Source: Aradus depressus
Taxonomy: Eukaryota > Arthropoda > Insecta > Hemiptera > Aradidae
DNA length: 64,000 bases
Reading direction: 5' to 3'
NCBI GenBank assembly: GCA_963662175.1
Contig: OY759217.1
Span: forward strand, 11,410,562 to 11,474,561
Shown here: positions 1 to 11,369 of the stretch, piece after piece
Numbering within the stretch: the first letter of the stretch is position 1
Layout: each line of letters opens with the position of its first letter
The notes under the pieces: generated by a model
The model's database searches: none
What the model saw: the letters and a program-made list of their open reading frames with translations, nothing else
Told to the model about the DNA's origin: nothing
Program-made: the position numbers and the translations under genes

Positions 1-151
1 CTTGACAAATAAATAAAATTACATCCGAAAGTCAACAAATCCGTTTAAAAATCTAAAACTATTAAAATACAAAGGAACATATTTTGAATTAATTTGTTAT
101 ATATACATATATATAAATTAGCTATAAATATGTATAACCCGTACCAACCGT

Positions 152-364
152 TTCTACTAAAAACAAATCTGAAGTTGATTTATAAGCGGTTTCTGAATCG
201 TCAATATATAAATGTTTATGTATGTACCTACAGTTTAATGGAAATTATTATTGTTATTATAATCTTCACCCACGGAACCCTTCAATGCTTGATCAGATCA
301 GATATATATATTGACGATACAGAAACCGCTTTATAAGTCAACTTCAGATTTGTTTTTAGTAGAA
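152..364. repeat. Foldback repeat with arms of about 58-60 bp
   Basis: Positions 152-209 and 305-364 are nearly perfect reverse complements separated by 95 bp. The arms contain the family A phrase around TCAGAAACC also seen at 1460. No coding content. Confidence 0.75.
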
Positions 365-449
365 AATTTAATTAGAGGCTTAATGTATAAATATTTATAT
401 ATCCATAGGATACATATATATTTAATAAAATATGTGCATATATATATAT

Positions 450-725
450 GCTGTTACTAGGGTTTTTGAGTACGACACCTCCTTCTTTGGTCCCTATCCT
501 TGAGGCGATTTGGCTGAAAATTGATTGGTGTCATCCTTACGGGGTTTTGGATATACATGTGAATGTTCGTGTCGATACATCCATTTCTTCTGCAGTTACT
601 AGAGTTTAATTATTATCAATATTTAATTTGGCTAAAAATCAATAGATGTCGTCCTTATTAGATTCTAGATACACCAACAAAATTTCTTGTCGATATATTC
701 ATTCTGTCGGGAGTTGTATTAATAT
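450..725 (-). repeat. Family A dispersed repeat, partial copy
   Basis: Reads in reverse orientation with the family A phrases GGCTGAAAATTGATTGGTG and GTCGATACATCCATT, two modules long. See 59060-59640 for the best copy. Confidence 0.65.
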
Positions 726-728
726 AAA

Positions 729-905
729 TAAAAACGATTGTTTTTTAAAATATTGTCTTTCCAAAATATATTAAATATATGGGAGTACTTTCGGTATTGG
801 TACCATCTTCGGCTACGACTTAACAAATAGCTGAAGATGGTAGCAATATCGAAAGTACTCCCATATATTTTATATATCTTGTGAAATAAACAATCGTTTT
901 TCTTT
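729..905. repeat. Inverted-repeat element with hammerhead-like cores in both arms
   Basis: Left arm about 729-817 and right arm about 829-905 are reverse complements around a short loop. The right arm contains CTGAAGA (831-837), then a GGTA/TATC stem and GAAA (851-854). The left arm has the same order on the minus strand. A related copy lies at 32815-33670. Confidence 0.6.
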
Positions 906-948
906 ATATTTTAAGTGTTTCACAATATCTCTACTGATAAATGAATAA

Positions 949-1034
949 AACAAACTTATTATTTGAAATATTGTCTATTCCACTAAAATCTTTAGTGGAA
1001 TAGACAATATTTCTAAAAATAAGTTTGTTTTATT
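949..1034. repeat. Short palindrome
   Basis: Arms of about 40 bp centred near 991, containing TATTGTCTATTCCACTAAA and its complement. The same terminal phrase occurs at 9140, 9240 and 48880 next to a CACAATATGTCCGCG block. Confidence 0.7.
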
Positions 1035-1119
1035 CATTTATTACAAGTTTCCACAATATGTCCGCGTTCCTCAACTTAGAAGTCTCTACTGATATGTTAA
1101 GGGAGTTATAGCGTTCACA

Positions 1120-1610
1120 GTCACTTACATAGATAGATAGACAGGAAATTTTACTTCCCTAGCTATAAGAGGTATTAGAGTAGTTATGTAATCAGTCAGA
1201 AATTCGATGTTAAGTTATCACTGGAGTTTCATGTTTTCCAGACCCCTGATTCCAAAGTAAATAAAAAAATATGTCGTGTGTATTTGTGAACACGATAACT
1301 TCCCGACAGAATGAATGCATCGACAAAAAATTTTATATTTGTATCGAGAGGCTCATTTGGACGACAAATGCAGAAATTATTAGAGGGGGGGTTTATCACA
1401 AAAAATTCAAATAACTGCAGTTGTAATGAATGTAACGGCAAAAACTTTTCTATGACGATTCAGAAACCCCTATATAAATCAACTTTGATGTGATGTGCAA
1501 ATGATTTACTGGCGATTTTTTTTCTTTTATTTTTATAATTAAGGATCGAAAAACATGAAATTCTGACAGATTACATAACTTTTACTGGCGGAAATAAAAT
1601 AGATAAAAGA
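1120..1610 (+). repeat. Family A dispersed repeat, copy
   Basis: Starts with the AGTTATGTAATC and AGAAATTCGATG phrases, followed by the CACGATAACTTCC and ATGAATGCATCGAC module and the TCAGAAACCCCTATATAAAT end. It is ragged and partly re-joined with a reversed end near 1545-1600. Confidence 0.6.
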
Positions 1611-1789
1611 GGTAGATATAAAATTATATTCCTACATAAATTAAATTGAGACGAACCCGCCAACCATTCAGAGGGTAACAATACAGTTAATTAATTATTT
1701 TGCTCATTAATGATGAAAAATGTATGGAAAACTTTTTTAATTACGAAATATATATGATAATTAATTAATTAATTATTTTATTTATTTAT

Positions 1790-2560
1790 TTCAAGCCACA
1801 ACTATACAAAAAAATTCACAATCAGTCTCTGGCGCTGACTTGTAAGAATAGGAAAGAAATTATTAAAATAATTAGAAGAAAAGTTTTTAGGGAGGAAAAA
1901 CACTCAGCGGTGGATTTTTTGGTGGATTGTGAAATAAATTTGAATATATAATTTTGTGAACTTCTAGATTAGTGTATAAATAAATTCTGGTTTGTGTATG
2001 GGGTGATGTTCAGGGGGTTGTGATGTTCAGTCTTGTTACTGGATGGGCGTTGTGTGGATAGCAGGTGTTCTAGGTTGAAATATCTGTATTCTTTTGAGGT
2101 TCAGAGTCTTTACTGTAATATCGGAGAACTTAGATGTAACGATTTGTTTTTTGTCAAGTCGATAATTTAGAACGCCCGAAGTCACCGGTCTAGTGTGAGT
2201 CGAGTTCCAAGTTAGGGTTGTTCCTAAATATTTTACTGAAAACGTGTGAGGCAATGTCTTGTTTTTAATGAATAATAAGGGGGCAATCAACATGGCGAAA
2301 GGTGAATGTTCCAAGTTGACATTTTGTGGTGTTGAATTCAATTTTCCAAGATTTACTCTAAACTTCAATTTTGGTGAAGTGTTACTGTAGTTTGAGGATC
2401 TGCTTGAGAGAGTAGAATAGCGGTGTCATCTGAATATGTGGCTGTTAGTGTGTTAGGGTCGGGGGGAAGGTCGAAAGTGTTCATGGAGTATAACATGGGG
2501 AGTAATATTGAGCCCTGAGGCACGCCGACTACTGTGGGGGTTGCAAGAGGAAATATCTGA
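1790..2560 (-). mobile_element. Jockey-clade LINE fragment (RT to 3' tail), decayed
   Basis: On the minus strand, 2508-2529 reads VGVPQGS and about 2423-2437 reads YSDDT, the reverse-transcriptase motifs usually written VPQGS and YADD. Further on come VKYLGTTL-like and NLKRIQIFQPR-like stretches of the C-terminal part. The frame is broken several times; the longest open piece is 2036-2368. The 3' untranslated part (1790-1950) matches the tails at 34590-34780 and 62055-62310. Known: jockey elements encode an endonuclease and reverse transcriptase that copy the element by target-primed synthesis. The fragment is 5'-truncated and cannot be functional. Confidence 0.75.
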
Positions 2561-2561
2561 G

Positions 2562-3136
2562 CACTAACGTTTAAAAACTGCGAAATACCTATCCGTTAAA
2601 TAAGAAGTTCCACGTGTCAAACACGACCTAAAGCCTGATCTATCCAGAAATGCACCGTCTGCGTTAAATTTTCGCTGTAATGCAGACGTTGTTTAGTTGA
2701 TGACCCGGGGCAGTTAGTAGATAGTGGAGTGAAAAGAACGAAAGCCAAGCTAAGCTAATGGTCGCGAAGATGAGGTGAAAGGATAGAAGACATTTTCCGA
2801 CAATCTTCGAAAGGAAAGAGAGAAGAAAGGAAAGACTATTTCAAAGATGTCCATGTATAAAAGAGTAGCTAAGTGCCCTCTCATTAATTTAGCGGTCATT
2901 AGTTCCCCTGGGCCTGGATTGCCTGCCCATGAACTACCCTGCAGTGCAGTTCTCTCTGCCACATACAGTCCCTGAATACATTTAGATATATAGAGGTATA
3001 CCTACCTCATTGGTTTAAGTTCCTTACTTCTGCAGTGACCAGAATTGCCTGCTAATGACCTTGACCTTGTAAACATTTCATTTTGCTCAGCATTTTATAC
3101 ATCAGCTCATGCTATCGAAAGTATATGTAGATTGAT
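2562..3136. other. Unassigned intronic stretch
   Basis: No coding signal. A small hairpin (GTCTGCGTTAAA with its complement, about 2659-2693) is the only structure seen. Confidence 0.4.
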
Positions 3137-3300
3137 CTAGCCCTTCGGATGGGATAATGTTTCCGAGCCTGTACTAGGTAACTAAACCTGAGTAGGTCAT
3201 ATTTAGGACTCATAGTAGTGTCAGTTCATGTCCACCAGAACGACAAAGAGGTAGTAGGCGAAATGTCCTCGTAGTTAAAGCGCGGGCATGAGTCTCAAAA
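3137..3300 (+). mobile_element. SINE-1 fragment (3' half), diverged
   Basis: Matches the SINE-1 body from CCTTCGGATGGGA through GGTAGTAGGCGA to GGGCATGAGTC. The tRNA-like head is missing and an internal block is deleted. Confidence 0.7.
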
Positions 3301-3779
3301 AACAATAAAAACCTTTCCCACTACAAGCCCCTTCCTAACCAATCAATTAGCTTCAATTAACATATCTACATTCCTCTATCCTCCCATTTTGTAGGCTTCT
3401 TCTCTTTATATGTATCTTTATTTTGGTCTGGCCTTTTTCAATACATTTTAAAGGATTACATTCTTCCCATAATGGATATATATAAGAATTTATTTACAGA
3501 TGTTACAAGAGGAAAAAAAAAAAGAAATTATATAGTTCTTTACTCTAATACTTAAGTTCATTCTAGTTATGAACACAGAAAAACCCATATTAATCGCCTT
3601 TGGTCCTTCAGCGAGTTCCTGAAATACGCTTCTGAACATTTTTTGTCCGTAATAGAGTGGGATTAAACTGTATTCATCTGTTGGTTAGCAAAATAACCAT
3701 GAGGTTTTTTTCGAATTTCCGCATTCGAAAACGTAAAAGCTACAAGCATTCTCCGCCAAATTAGACAAAGGGAAGAATG

Positions 3780-4090
3780 GATTAGGGGGGAAGTTTAACA
3801 CAAAAACTCTAATAACTGTCGCTGTAATTAATATATTGACACTAAATTTCATGTGTAAATTCAAAACTCTTTATGGTCGACATCTACTAATTTTCAGCGG
3901 AATCAGAGGGGGCTCAACTACAAATCCCAATTACTGCCGATGTATTGAATGTATACACCCATAATTTAGTATGAGGATTCAGAAGCCACTATGTAAGTCA
4001 ACTGTTGAGTTTGTAGCTTTAGAGGGAGAGCGAAAACATAATTGATTAATTCGTGCTGGGGAAGTACATAGCCGGTGATTCACCGATGAC
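3780..4090 (+). repeat. Family A dispersed repeat, copy
   Basis: Two modules followed by the terminal block with GAGGGAGAGCGAAAACATAA and GGTGATTCACCGATGAC. Confidence 0.7.
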
Positions 4091-4099
4091 TTTTTATTT

Positions 4100-5140
4100 G
4101 ATTTCTCCCTCATTATCAGATGAGGATTGTCACAGTTATAGATTTTATTGGTACTGTACCGTTCTATAGAGGAAATGCAATATCGAACTGCTAGGATTAC
4201 TAATACTAAATAGCAGGCCAAACAGACTTCACAGGTGTTCTCAGGTGACCTCTAACTACAAAGTAGTGTTAAACTACTGGAGGGAGCTTGTCTCTACAAA
4301 GGGAGGGAGGCTTCCCAATGAAACTAGACCGCCCATTTTATAGGTTTTACAAATGTTATTACGATAACTACCCTGTTACCAGTGTTATTATTACGGCTAC
4401 CAGTTTATTACGATTATAACCAGTTAATTAGGATTATTCTCTTGAGGGTGACCGCAGTGGAAGTGAATATCTAAAAAGGGGTTGTGGTATCGTAATAAAA
4501 TAGACACAAGAGAAACAGATAAATATATATTGTACTTACAATTTGGGGTCGCGGCATGGCTCGGCAGATATAAATGAAATAACTAGATACAATTAATAAA
4601 TTTAATACAATAGACCCACAATGAAAAGTTGAAGACAAGAGTACAAATACAAGATAGTGAGTATCCTAATACAAAAGTGGAGTGTGTCCGTCGCTCTGCC
4701 GGCCTGGGTATTTATAATGCCATAGAACAGCCTAGACTGGCGTTCTAGAAACTTCCATTATAGAAAATAGGATATTTCTATATATAAGGTATTTACAATG
4801 GTTTTGTTCTATATTAAAATTATTATCACATATATATACATCTTTAACTTTATTTTACAAAACTTATATTGGCCTTATAATATATATTTTGGCAAAACTA
4901 AAATCTAGACAAAGGATCGATTTGGTCCATTAGTTCTATTCGGCCTATTTATTCCATTAGATCTAAATGTTCTATATTACATCAGATTATTTGTCCCATA
5001 AATATAATGTTATATGTCCCGATATATTTTTATATTATTAATTTCCCCTTAGTGTCAGTGTAGTGTTTGTATATTTGGTGGGATATAGAGGATTCTGGGA
5101 ACAAGGAATACAATCATATATATGGTGACAATGTATTATT
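4100..5140. other. Unassigned AT-rich stretch
   Basis: No recognised element and no coding signal. Short repeated phrases such as CCAGTTTATTACGATTATAA occur near 4370-4440. Confidence 0.35.
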
Positions 5141-5284
5141 TAATTTTTGCTAATGGTTTATTAGATTATATCCACCCATACTTTACAAAACAAATAATAA
5201 TAATAATCTACAAATTAGTTATTAAATTATATCCTTATACCTCTAGTAACTTTCCAAAACAAATAACAATAATCTACAAATTGG
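5140..5284 (+). repeat. Short tandem duplication, about 80-bp unit
   Basis: Two copies of a unit containing AAAACAAATAA(TAA)n and ATCTACAAATT, each followed by GTTATT. The second copy is split by the SINE at 5285. Confidence 0.55.
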
Positions 5285-5634
5285 GGGCGCCGGTAGCTCA
5301 GTGGTATGCGTGCTTGACTTCTGAGCTCAAGGTCGTGGTTTCGTAACCCGACCGAGGTCCTTAGTTTATTTTATCTGGGAGGTAAAATAAACTTAAGCAC
5401 GCCGTCCTTCGGATGGGACGTTAAGCGATGGTCCCGAGCCTGTACGATGTCAGGTACTCGTTAAAGACCCCTACCCTAGATGAATAAAAATTTAGGGTAG
5501 GCAAAATTTAGGACTCCCACAGTAGAGTCGGGCTCATGTCCACCAGAGTGACGAAAGAGCGCTCTGGTAGTAGGCGATATGACCTCATTGTTAAAGCCCG
5601 GGCATGAGTCATAAAACCTAACCTAACCTAACCT
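5285..5634 (+). mobile_element. SINE-1 (tRNA-derived), full-length copy with target duplication
   Basis: Head starts GGGCGCCGGTAGCTCAGTGG, matching a tRNA gene start and the polymerase III A box. A decayed B box follows at about 5337. The body runs through TTTATCTGGGAGG, GGGACGTTAAGCG and GGTAGTAGGCGATATGACC and ends in three to four AACCT units. The flanks repeat CTACAAATTGG (5274-5284 and 5635-5645), a target-site duplication from LINE-dependent insertion. Non-coding. Confidence 0.9.
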
Positions 5635-5799
5635 CTACAAATTGGTTATTTAAATACAAGAAACGGGACTTGTTGCTACAGCAAATGACACTTCATCCAA
5701 CACACGGATTTTTTCTACAATAAAAACAACAACAAAACAATTAACATAAGGTTAATAAAGAGATAAAATTTATTTTCGAAACATTCATTCTATCGAGTG

Positions 5800-5950
5800 T
5801 TCACAGACACATACATACAGAGAAGAATTGTTTTCCATTTTTGGAATGTGGAGGTCGGAAAACATGAAATTCCGTTGAATACTCCGCATCGAATATTTGA
5901 CCGACTACATAACTTCCTTAATAATTACAGCTTCGGAAGTAATAATATAA
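5800..5950 (-). repeat. Family A dispersed repeat, terminal piece
   Basis: Contains GTTCACAGACACA, GGTCGGAAAACATGAAATTC and ACTCCGCATCGAAT in reverse family orientation. Confidence 0.65.
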
Positions 5951-6189
5951 TATTACCCTTGGGAAAGTGCTGAAAGTTAATTTAATAATATAAAATAACA
6001 TATTGAGACAATGAATTGTGAAAATGTTCAAGGTGTTATGAATAAGTATCTTCAGGAAGAGAAGGGGTAGTATGTAGATGAAATATTCATCAGTGATTCA
6101 TTATTATTTTTTACATTTAAACATTATGTCTATTTTAACGAAATTTAGTAAGCATATGTAGGCAACTTTACTCATTAGCACGTACACAA

Positions 6190-6455
6190 AGTTACAGAGA
6201 AGTCTGATCAGGTGCTAGGACCTTGTCTCTCAGTCTCCTCAGCAAATCTAAGAATACTCCTGAGGTTTAATCTTCTAAATTCTTTCTCTTTGAACATATT
6301 GTAACAAAAATGTGAAATCTCGTCCACGCATATCTACTCAGAAAGTGAGCTGCTGTCTCGTCTTCTTCTTCACATCTGTCTAAGTCGGACAGATGATTTT
6401 CTCGTGAATCTAAAGCAACATCCAGACAGAAATTTAACTGCTCTGAAAGTCTCAT
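6190..6455 (-). mobile_element. LINE C-terminal fragment
   Basis: The minus strand reads LDRCEEEDETAAHFLSRYAW in an open stretch (6267-6455). This matches the layout of the Cys/His-containing C-terminal end of many insect LINE reverse transcriptase proteins (C..C...E(E/D)T..H.L). Too short and broken to assign a clade. Confidence 0.5.
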
Positions 6456-6479
6456 ACGAATTGGATTTCTGAGCTTGTT

Positions 6480-7764
6480 GACTCCTTCATTCTCATTTTA
6501 CGACTATTGTTAAACTGTGTTGCGGGTTAGTTTAAAGCATTTTTTGAAGGATATTTAAACAATTTTTATCATTTCTTAGCGATGAGGGCTAATAATCATT
6601 GTGTACTACATATTTATTAGTCCATGCTTCAAATAGGGTGAAAAGACCGGTAACGAACGATCTTCACACCGATGCTAACTTCGAGAATCGGTATTTATTC
6701 GGATATGGAGTCATTTTGACGATCTATTTGGATATCGAGAATATTTGAATATTTTTTGAATTGAAATGTTTTCTTAAAATTGGGGACACATTCAGTTCTT
6801 TCTATTTTCTTCATACGATCATTGGTTTGGGAGATGTAAAACTAAAATTATAGAGAATTAAATTTCCTTTCGAAGGAGCATGCTTGCAAGGTTTTACAAG
6901 GTACGCTGTTTCAATTCCATTTAGCGAGTCGAACCATCACCTGATCCCAAAAGAACTTTTTTAAAGGATTTTTCGCTACGCTCTATTACAGAAACGTAAA
7001 AGGATATAGAATAAAAAGTGTAGAGCCAGCACAATATTTACAAGCGGCGAACCGTTTTTGAGGTCTCATGATTCATTTTTCCCAAAGAAGAGAGAAGCGT
7101 AATTTTTTGTCGAGCTTTATGCGGCATAATTGTTAAAATAACGCGGAGCTATTCGCAGATTTGATTAACGTATTGTGGGGTCCTGAGCCCTTAAATATTT
7201 TTAATTTAAATTGTTAATTTTTTTTCCTTCATGGTAAGCCAATGTAAATATTTAAAAGAACAGTGTTTTTAATTTTTCACAGCCTTGAAGTGCAAAAGCA
7301 ATCTTTACAGAAATGAAGAAGACTTTCTCTCTCTCTATTTATTTACTATGTATTTCTTTCCCGTATGGAAAGTTATGTAAACACGACAAAATTTTAAGTT
7401 GGGTTTCTACGATTTATTTCATTTTTTAGGATTTCAGGAACAAAATTACTCCATTTCTAAAAATTTTTTGTATGTCGGTCGTTCCTCATATTTCCAAAAC
7501 TAATAGATCGATTTCTCCCAAATGTAATATTGGTGTGAACCTCTTCTCGGGCAACAACTTCCAAGCAAAACTATATCAAACGTTTTATGCTCTATTCCTT
7601 TCAGTTTTGAAGTAACACGAATGACATTTTATACTAGTGAGAATACAAAAGTACAGATTTTCAAATTTTTAGAGCAATCGTATCTGATATATACATTTGC
7701 GGTTATAAAAAGGAAGAAATCTCCCAAATGGATGATTCAAGTGAAGAATGTCTTGGTTTCATTT
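6480..7764. other. Unassigned stretch
   Basis: About 1.3 kb with no recognised element, splice-flanked exon or tandem repeat. Confidence 0.35.
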
Positions 7765-7885
7765 GGTGTGAGCTAGAGGGCTTCCGTTGCATGGACCCCC
7801 CATGGGCGCGGGTTCGATTGAGTGTTTTATTTCGTAGTTAAAACTTCTCCCGGAGGCCGTGGATGTTTGTAAATAACCCCCCGGT
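7765..7885 (+). mobile_element. SINE-2 (second tRNA-derived family), diverged copy
   Basis: Contains GTGAGCTAGAGGGCTTC, a B-box-like GCGGGTTCGATTG, then TTTTATTTCGTAG and the GGAGGCCGTGGATG tail found in the copies at 43006 and 52037. Confidence 0.6.
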
Positions 7886-8204
7886 GTGGTGCCAAATGAA
7901 AAATGGGCTTCCTCTCTCCAGTCCAAAGGAAGACATTTCCATGAGGCTGGGCATTATCAAAAAAAAAATGTGTTTCTCTTTAGCGCTCATCTAGAAGCAT
8001 TTTTCACGAACATTTATTTTTACATATAAAATATACTCTTACAGTATCACTTCTACCATTTATTTTTCGCCTTCTCAAAAATGTACTGTGTTTAAAATAT
8101 AGAAGTCGACTCAATAAATATGTTCTATATACTGATTGACAGAGGAATAGTTACATGAAGAACAAATATATTATAGATGTTGATGATGGGAGTCCTTCCC
8201 GAAA

Positions 8205-8580
8205 CTTGTATAATAATAATAATAATTTTATTTCCGTTAAACCATAACATGGTAATAGGATACGTCATAAGAATATTTACATTAGGATAGCTTATAATTT
8301 TGATATAGATATTAACTCATAGAGTCTGACACAAATGAATTAGAGTTAACAATACTACTAAAAAGTAAAAGGAAATGAATAAATGAATACTTGACAATAT
8401 GATATAAATAATAATATTATACAGTAGATAAAGTATATAATAAATACAGTAGATAAAAAATTTAATTAAATTAAAATTAAATAATATTTTTTGATAACTT
8501 TTCCAAATGTATCTTTTCACGACGACATTTCGGGACGTTCTCACGTCGCATCCTCAGGTCACAATGTGCGAAATATAATA
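8205..8580 (-). mobile_element. Penelope-type retroelement 3' piece with hammerhead-like motif
   Basis: On the minus strand the piece begins TTTCGCACATTGTGAC and then has a hammerhead-like core: CTGAGGA (8557-8551), GACG/CGTC stem, GAAA (8531-8528), TGTC, then GTCGTG able to pair with the upstream GTGAC. It ends GGTTTAACGGAAATAAA followed by ATT repeats. The copy at 14280-14640 has the same order and same end, so this is a defined element terminus. Known: Penelope-like retroelements often carry hammerhead ribozyme motifs in their terminal repeats. Assignment to that class is inferred from the motif only; no reverse transcriptase is present. Confidence 0.6.
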
Positions 8581-9120
8581 AAAAAATAACAATTATAATA
8601 TACATAAATATAATTTAAATAAATAATAAAAATACATAAAAGAGAAAACAAGAAAAATAAATGAGAATATAAATAATAAAAAATAATGATTAAACTCTAG
8701 ATGTCGAATCTAGAGTCTGTCGAAGACCTTAAAGGAGGATCTCTGCAAAAAAAAAAAAAAAAATTAAAGCTAGGTATCAAATGATGTTTTTGAATATAAA
8801 ATGGGATTTTTTTTTATTATGGTTATTTCACTATTTTTGAACAATGAGAAAAAATTCCTTTTCCGAAAAGAAGGTTTCCTCTAACATAAACGTTCTTGGT
8901 TGAAGTTTTAATTTTCTTATTGTGTCTACTGTCTTCAAGAAGTGGAGAAGGGCATTAAAGAATTAATTCTTTTATGAGTTATATTTTGTCAAAAATTGTA
9001 ATTTTTGATGGAAGGCAAAAAATAAATGGGAGAAGTGATGCTGTAATAATATATTATATATGAATTAATAAACTCCTTACCCGACCCAAAACGTTTATTT
9101 AAATAAGTAAAAAAAAAATG
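8580..9120. other. Unassigned AT-rich stretch
   Basis: Low complexity A/T tracts, including A17 near 8748. No gene signal. Confidence 0.35.
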
Positions 9121-9124
9121 TTAT

Positions 9125-9265
9125 TATTTTTTTGAAATATTGTCTATTATTCCACAAGAAACTACCGGTTTCGGCATTACATCATCATCAGTTTTAGTAA
9201 TAAACTAGGTCCTAGGTAGTTTAGGCCCACATTTCTTGTGGAATAGATAATTTTTAAAATATAAA
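9125..9265 (-). repeat. Inverted repeat with hammerhead-like core
   Basis: Left arm TATTGTCTATTATTCCACAA and right arm TTGTGGAATAGATAAT flank a minus-strand core: CTGATGA (9191-9185), GAAA (9172-9169), CCGGTA, then GTTT that can pair with the AAAA before the core. Confidence 0.55.
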
Positions 9266-9269
9266 GAGG

Positions 9270-9990
9270 TTTGTTGTTTTTATTTATTATAAGTTTTCAT
9301 ATGCCCACATTTCTCAGCATAGATGTCGTAAATAGAACTCTTATTACGTTTAAAGAATAAAAGTGTGTCCCATAAAACATTTATAGGTAAATAAACACAG
9401 TTTTTAGCTTTCTTCATCATTAGACAGACAGGCAGACACAATTCTTTTGATAGATTATGTTGAAATTCATCTTCGTTTTATAACTAATGCGACTGGTGTT
9501 TTACAAAATTAATTATTTTCATGAATATAATAACTTACTTTTTAATTAATTTTCTATTTTTTTTAAAATAATTATTCATTGAATAAATGCATATATTATG
9601 AGGTCCAAAATTGAAGCAGTCATTATTATAAAACTTGCTTTCAGTGCTTTTCCATTAATGTTATTGCCAGAATTAATTATTCTTTGTACGAGTTCTGTTA
9701 GCCTCCCCCTCATTTATATTACCTCCCCAGCTATATACGAAATACCTGGCAAGCTGTATAATCCCTCAGATATTCGATATATGTATATATATCGGTATCG
9801 GTATGTATATATATATATATATACATACCGGAATTTCATGTTTTTCGACCCCATATACTATCTGTAAGCGTTGTTGGTATAAGAAAATCCTGTAATGGTC
9901 ACATCACATATATTTTTCTTAATTGCTACTATTTTTACACAAAAACCATATTTTAAACTTCGTTGCTATGAGTTACGATTTAGAAATTAC
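9270..9990. other. Unassigned stretch
   Basis: AT-rich with a TA/TATCGG microsatellite at about 9776-9830. No gene signal. Confidence 0.35.
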
Positions 9991-10605
9991 TTAGATATAT
10001 TCCTTAGACATTTAGTTTACATTCTTCGGGGGACTTTTGTCGTATTGAGTCTATCTCAAATCTGAGGACTTATTAGCGATAGAAAATTTTTTAAGGAACA
10101 ATTTCGGTAAGAATCAATTTTTCGATAGGACTAACCGTTTTCAAAACTACATTTCAAAATGGGTTTTGGCGTCTATCTCGAAAACCTGACGATCTATAAA
10201 AACATTTATTTCATATGAAATATGTATTATAGTTTTTTCTATAACTATTACTTGAAAATACTTTTGATTAGGTTATAAACATAAGCGGTATCTTGTAGAA
10301 TGTACTTAGGTCCCCGGATAAAGTGGTCTCAATTTTCGATTTCGGCCAAAATCTAATCAGACCTAAGTTAGAGCGTGTGACCTCTTCATTCCAAATTTCA
10401 GTAGCTACAATCGTTCTTGCGGTAGAGAGCTCGCAACTTTCCAATCAGATACACACACACAGACACATGCACAGACATAATCGCGAAAATGGTCAATACG
10501 TATCAGGAGACGTTGAAACGTGAAAATCAGTTGAAACCTCGATCTCGGATTTTCGCACGATTACAATACTTGCTTATACTATACGTATAAATATGTAAGT
10601 AAAAA
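9990..10605 (-). repeat. Family B dispersed repeat
   Basis: Contains TCGGCCAAAATCTAATCAGA, ATAATCGCGAAAATGGTCAA, TTTTCGCACGATTACAATAC and a TTTTTCGATAGGACTAAC block. The same blocks occur at 32037-32330, 39228-39370 and 40190-40960. Confidence 0.6.
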
Positions 10606-10780
10606 TATTCCTGTCTGTCTGTGACAGCAACACGATAACTTCTGATAGAATGAATATTTTGACAGGTAATTTTACATGCATATCTATCTAGAACTTCATA
10701 AGGACGACAGATTGATTTTGAGAAAGGGGGGAGGGGAGTGGTTTCATTCAGAAATAACTGCCGTTGTAATGATTGTAAAA
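10605..10780 (+). repeat. Family A dispersed repeat, partial copy
   Basis: GCAACACGATAACTTCTGAT, GAATATTTTGACAGG and AATAACTGCCGTTGTAATGA follow the family A order. The copy is cut by the tandem array that starts at 10776. Confidence 0.7.
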
Positions 10781-11365
10781 AGGTCCTGTTATGGCCATGT
10801 TGACATCTTTCATCTGTTTTACGAACCTAAGTGTAGAGTGCCAATAGGGGTGTAGGGCCAATAGGAGGGGAGAGATCTGTAAAAAAGTGGTTGAGATAAA
10901 AAGGTCCTGTTATGGCCATGTGACATCTTGCCACCTGTTTTACGAACCAGAATGTAGAGTGCCAATAGGATGGGAGAGATCTGTAAAAACGTGGTTGGGA
11001 TAAAAAGATCCTGTTATGGCCTTGTCATCTGTTTTACGAACCAGAGTGTAAAGTGCCAATAGGAGGGGAGAGATCTGTAAAAACGTGGTTGGGATAAAAA
11101 GGTCCTGTTATGGCCATGTGACATCTTGTCATCTGTTTTAAGAAACTAAGTGTAGAGTGCCAATAGCAGGGGAGAGATATGTAAAAACGTGGTTGGGATA
11201 AGAAGGTCCTGTTATGGCCATGTGACATCTTGTCACCTGTTTTACGAACCAGAGTGTAGAATGCCAATAGGCGGGGGAGAGATCTGTAAAAACGTGGTTG
11301 GGATAAAAATGCCCTGTTATGGCCATGTGACATCTTGTCCCCGGTGTGGAGTGCCAATAGGCGGA
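10776..11365 (+). repeat. Tandem array, six units of about 104 bp
   Basis: GGTCCTGTTATGGCC or a close variant starts at 10782, 10903, 11007, 11101, 11205 and 11311, giving unit lengths of 121, 104, 94, 104 and 106 bp. Each unit includes ACATCTTG, TTTTACGAACC, GTGCCAATAG and GAGAGATCTGTAAAAACGTG. The open frames on both strands (for example 11034-11357) are products of the repeat and not genes. Confidence 0.9.
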
Positions 11366-11369
11366 CGGG

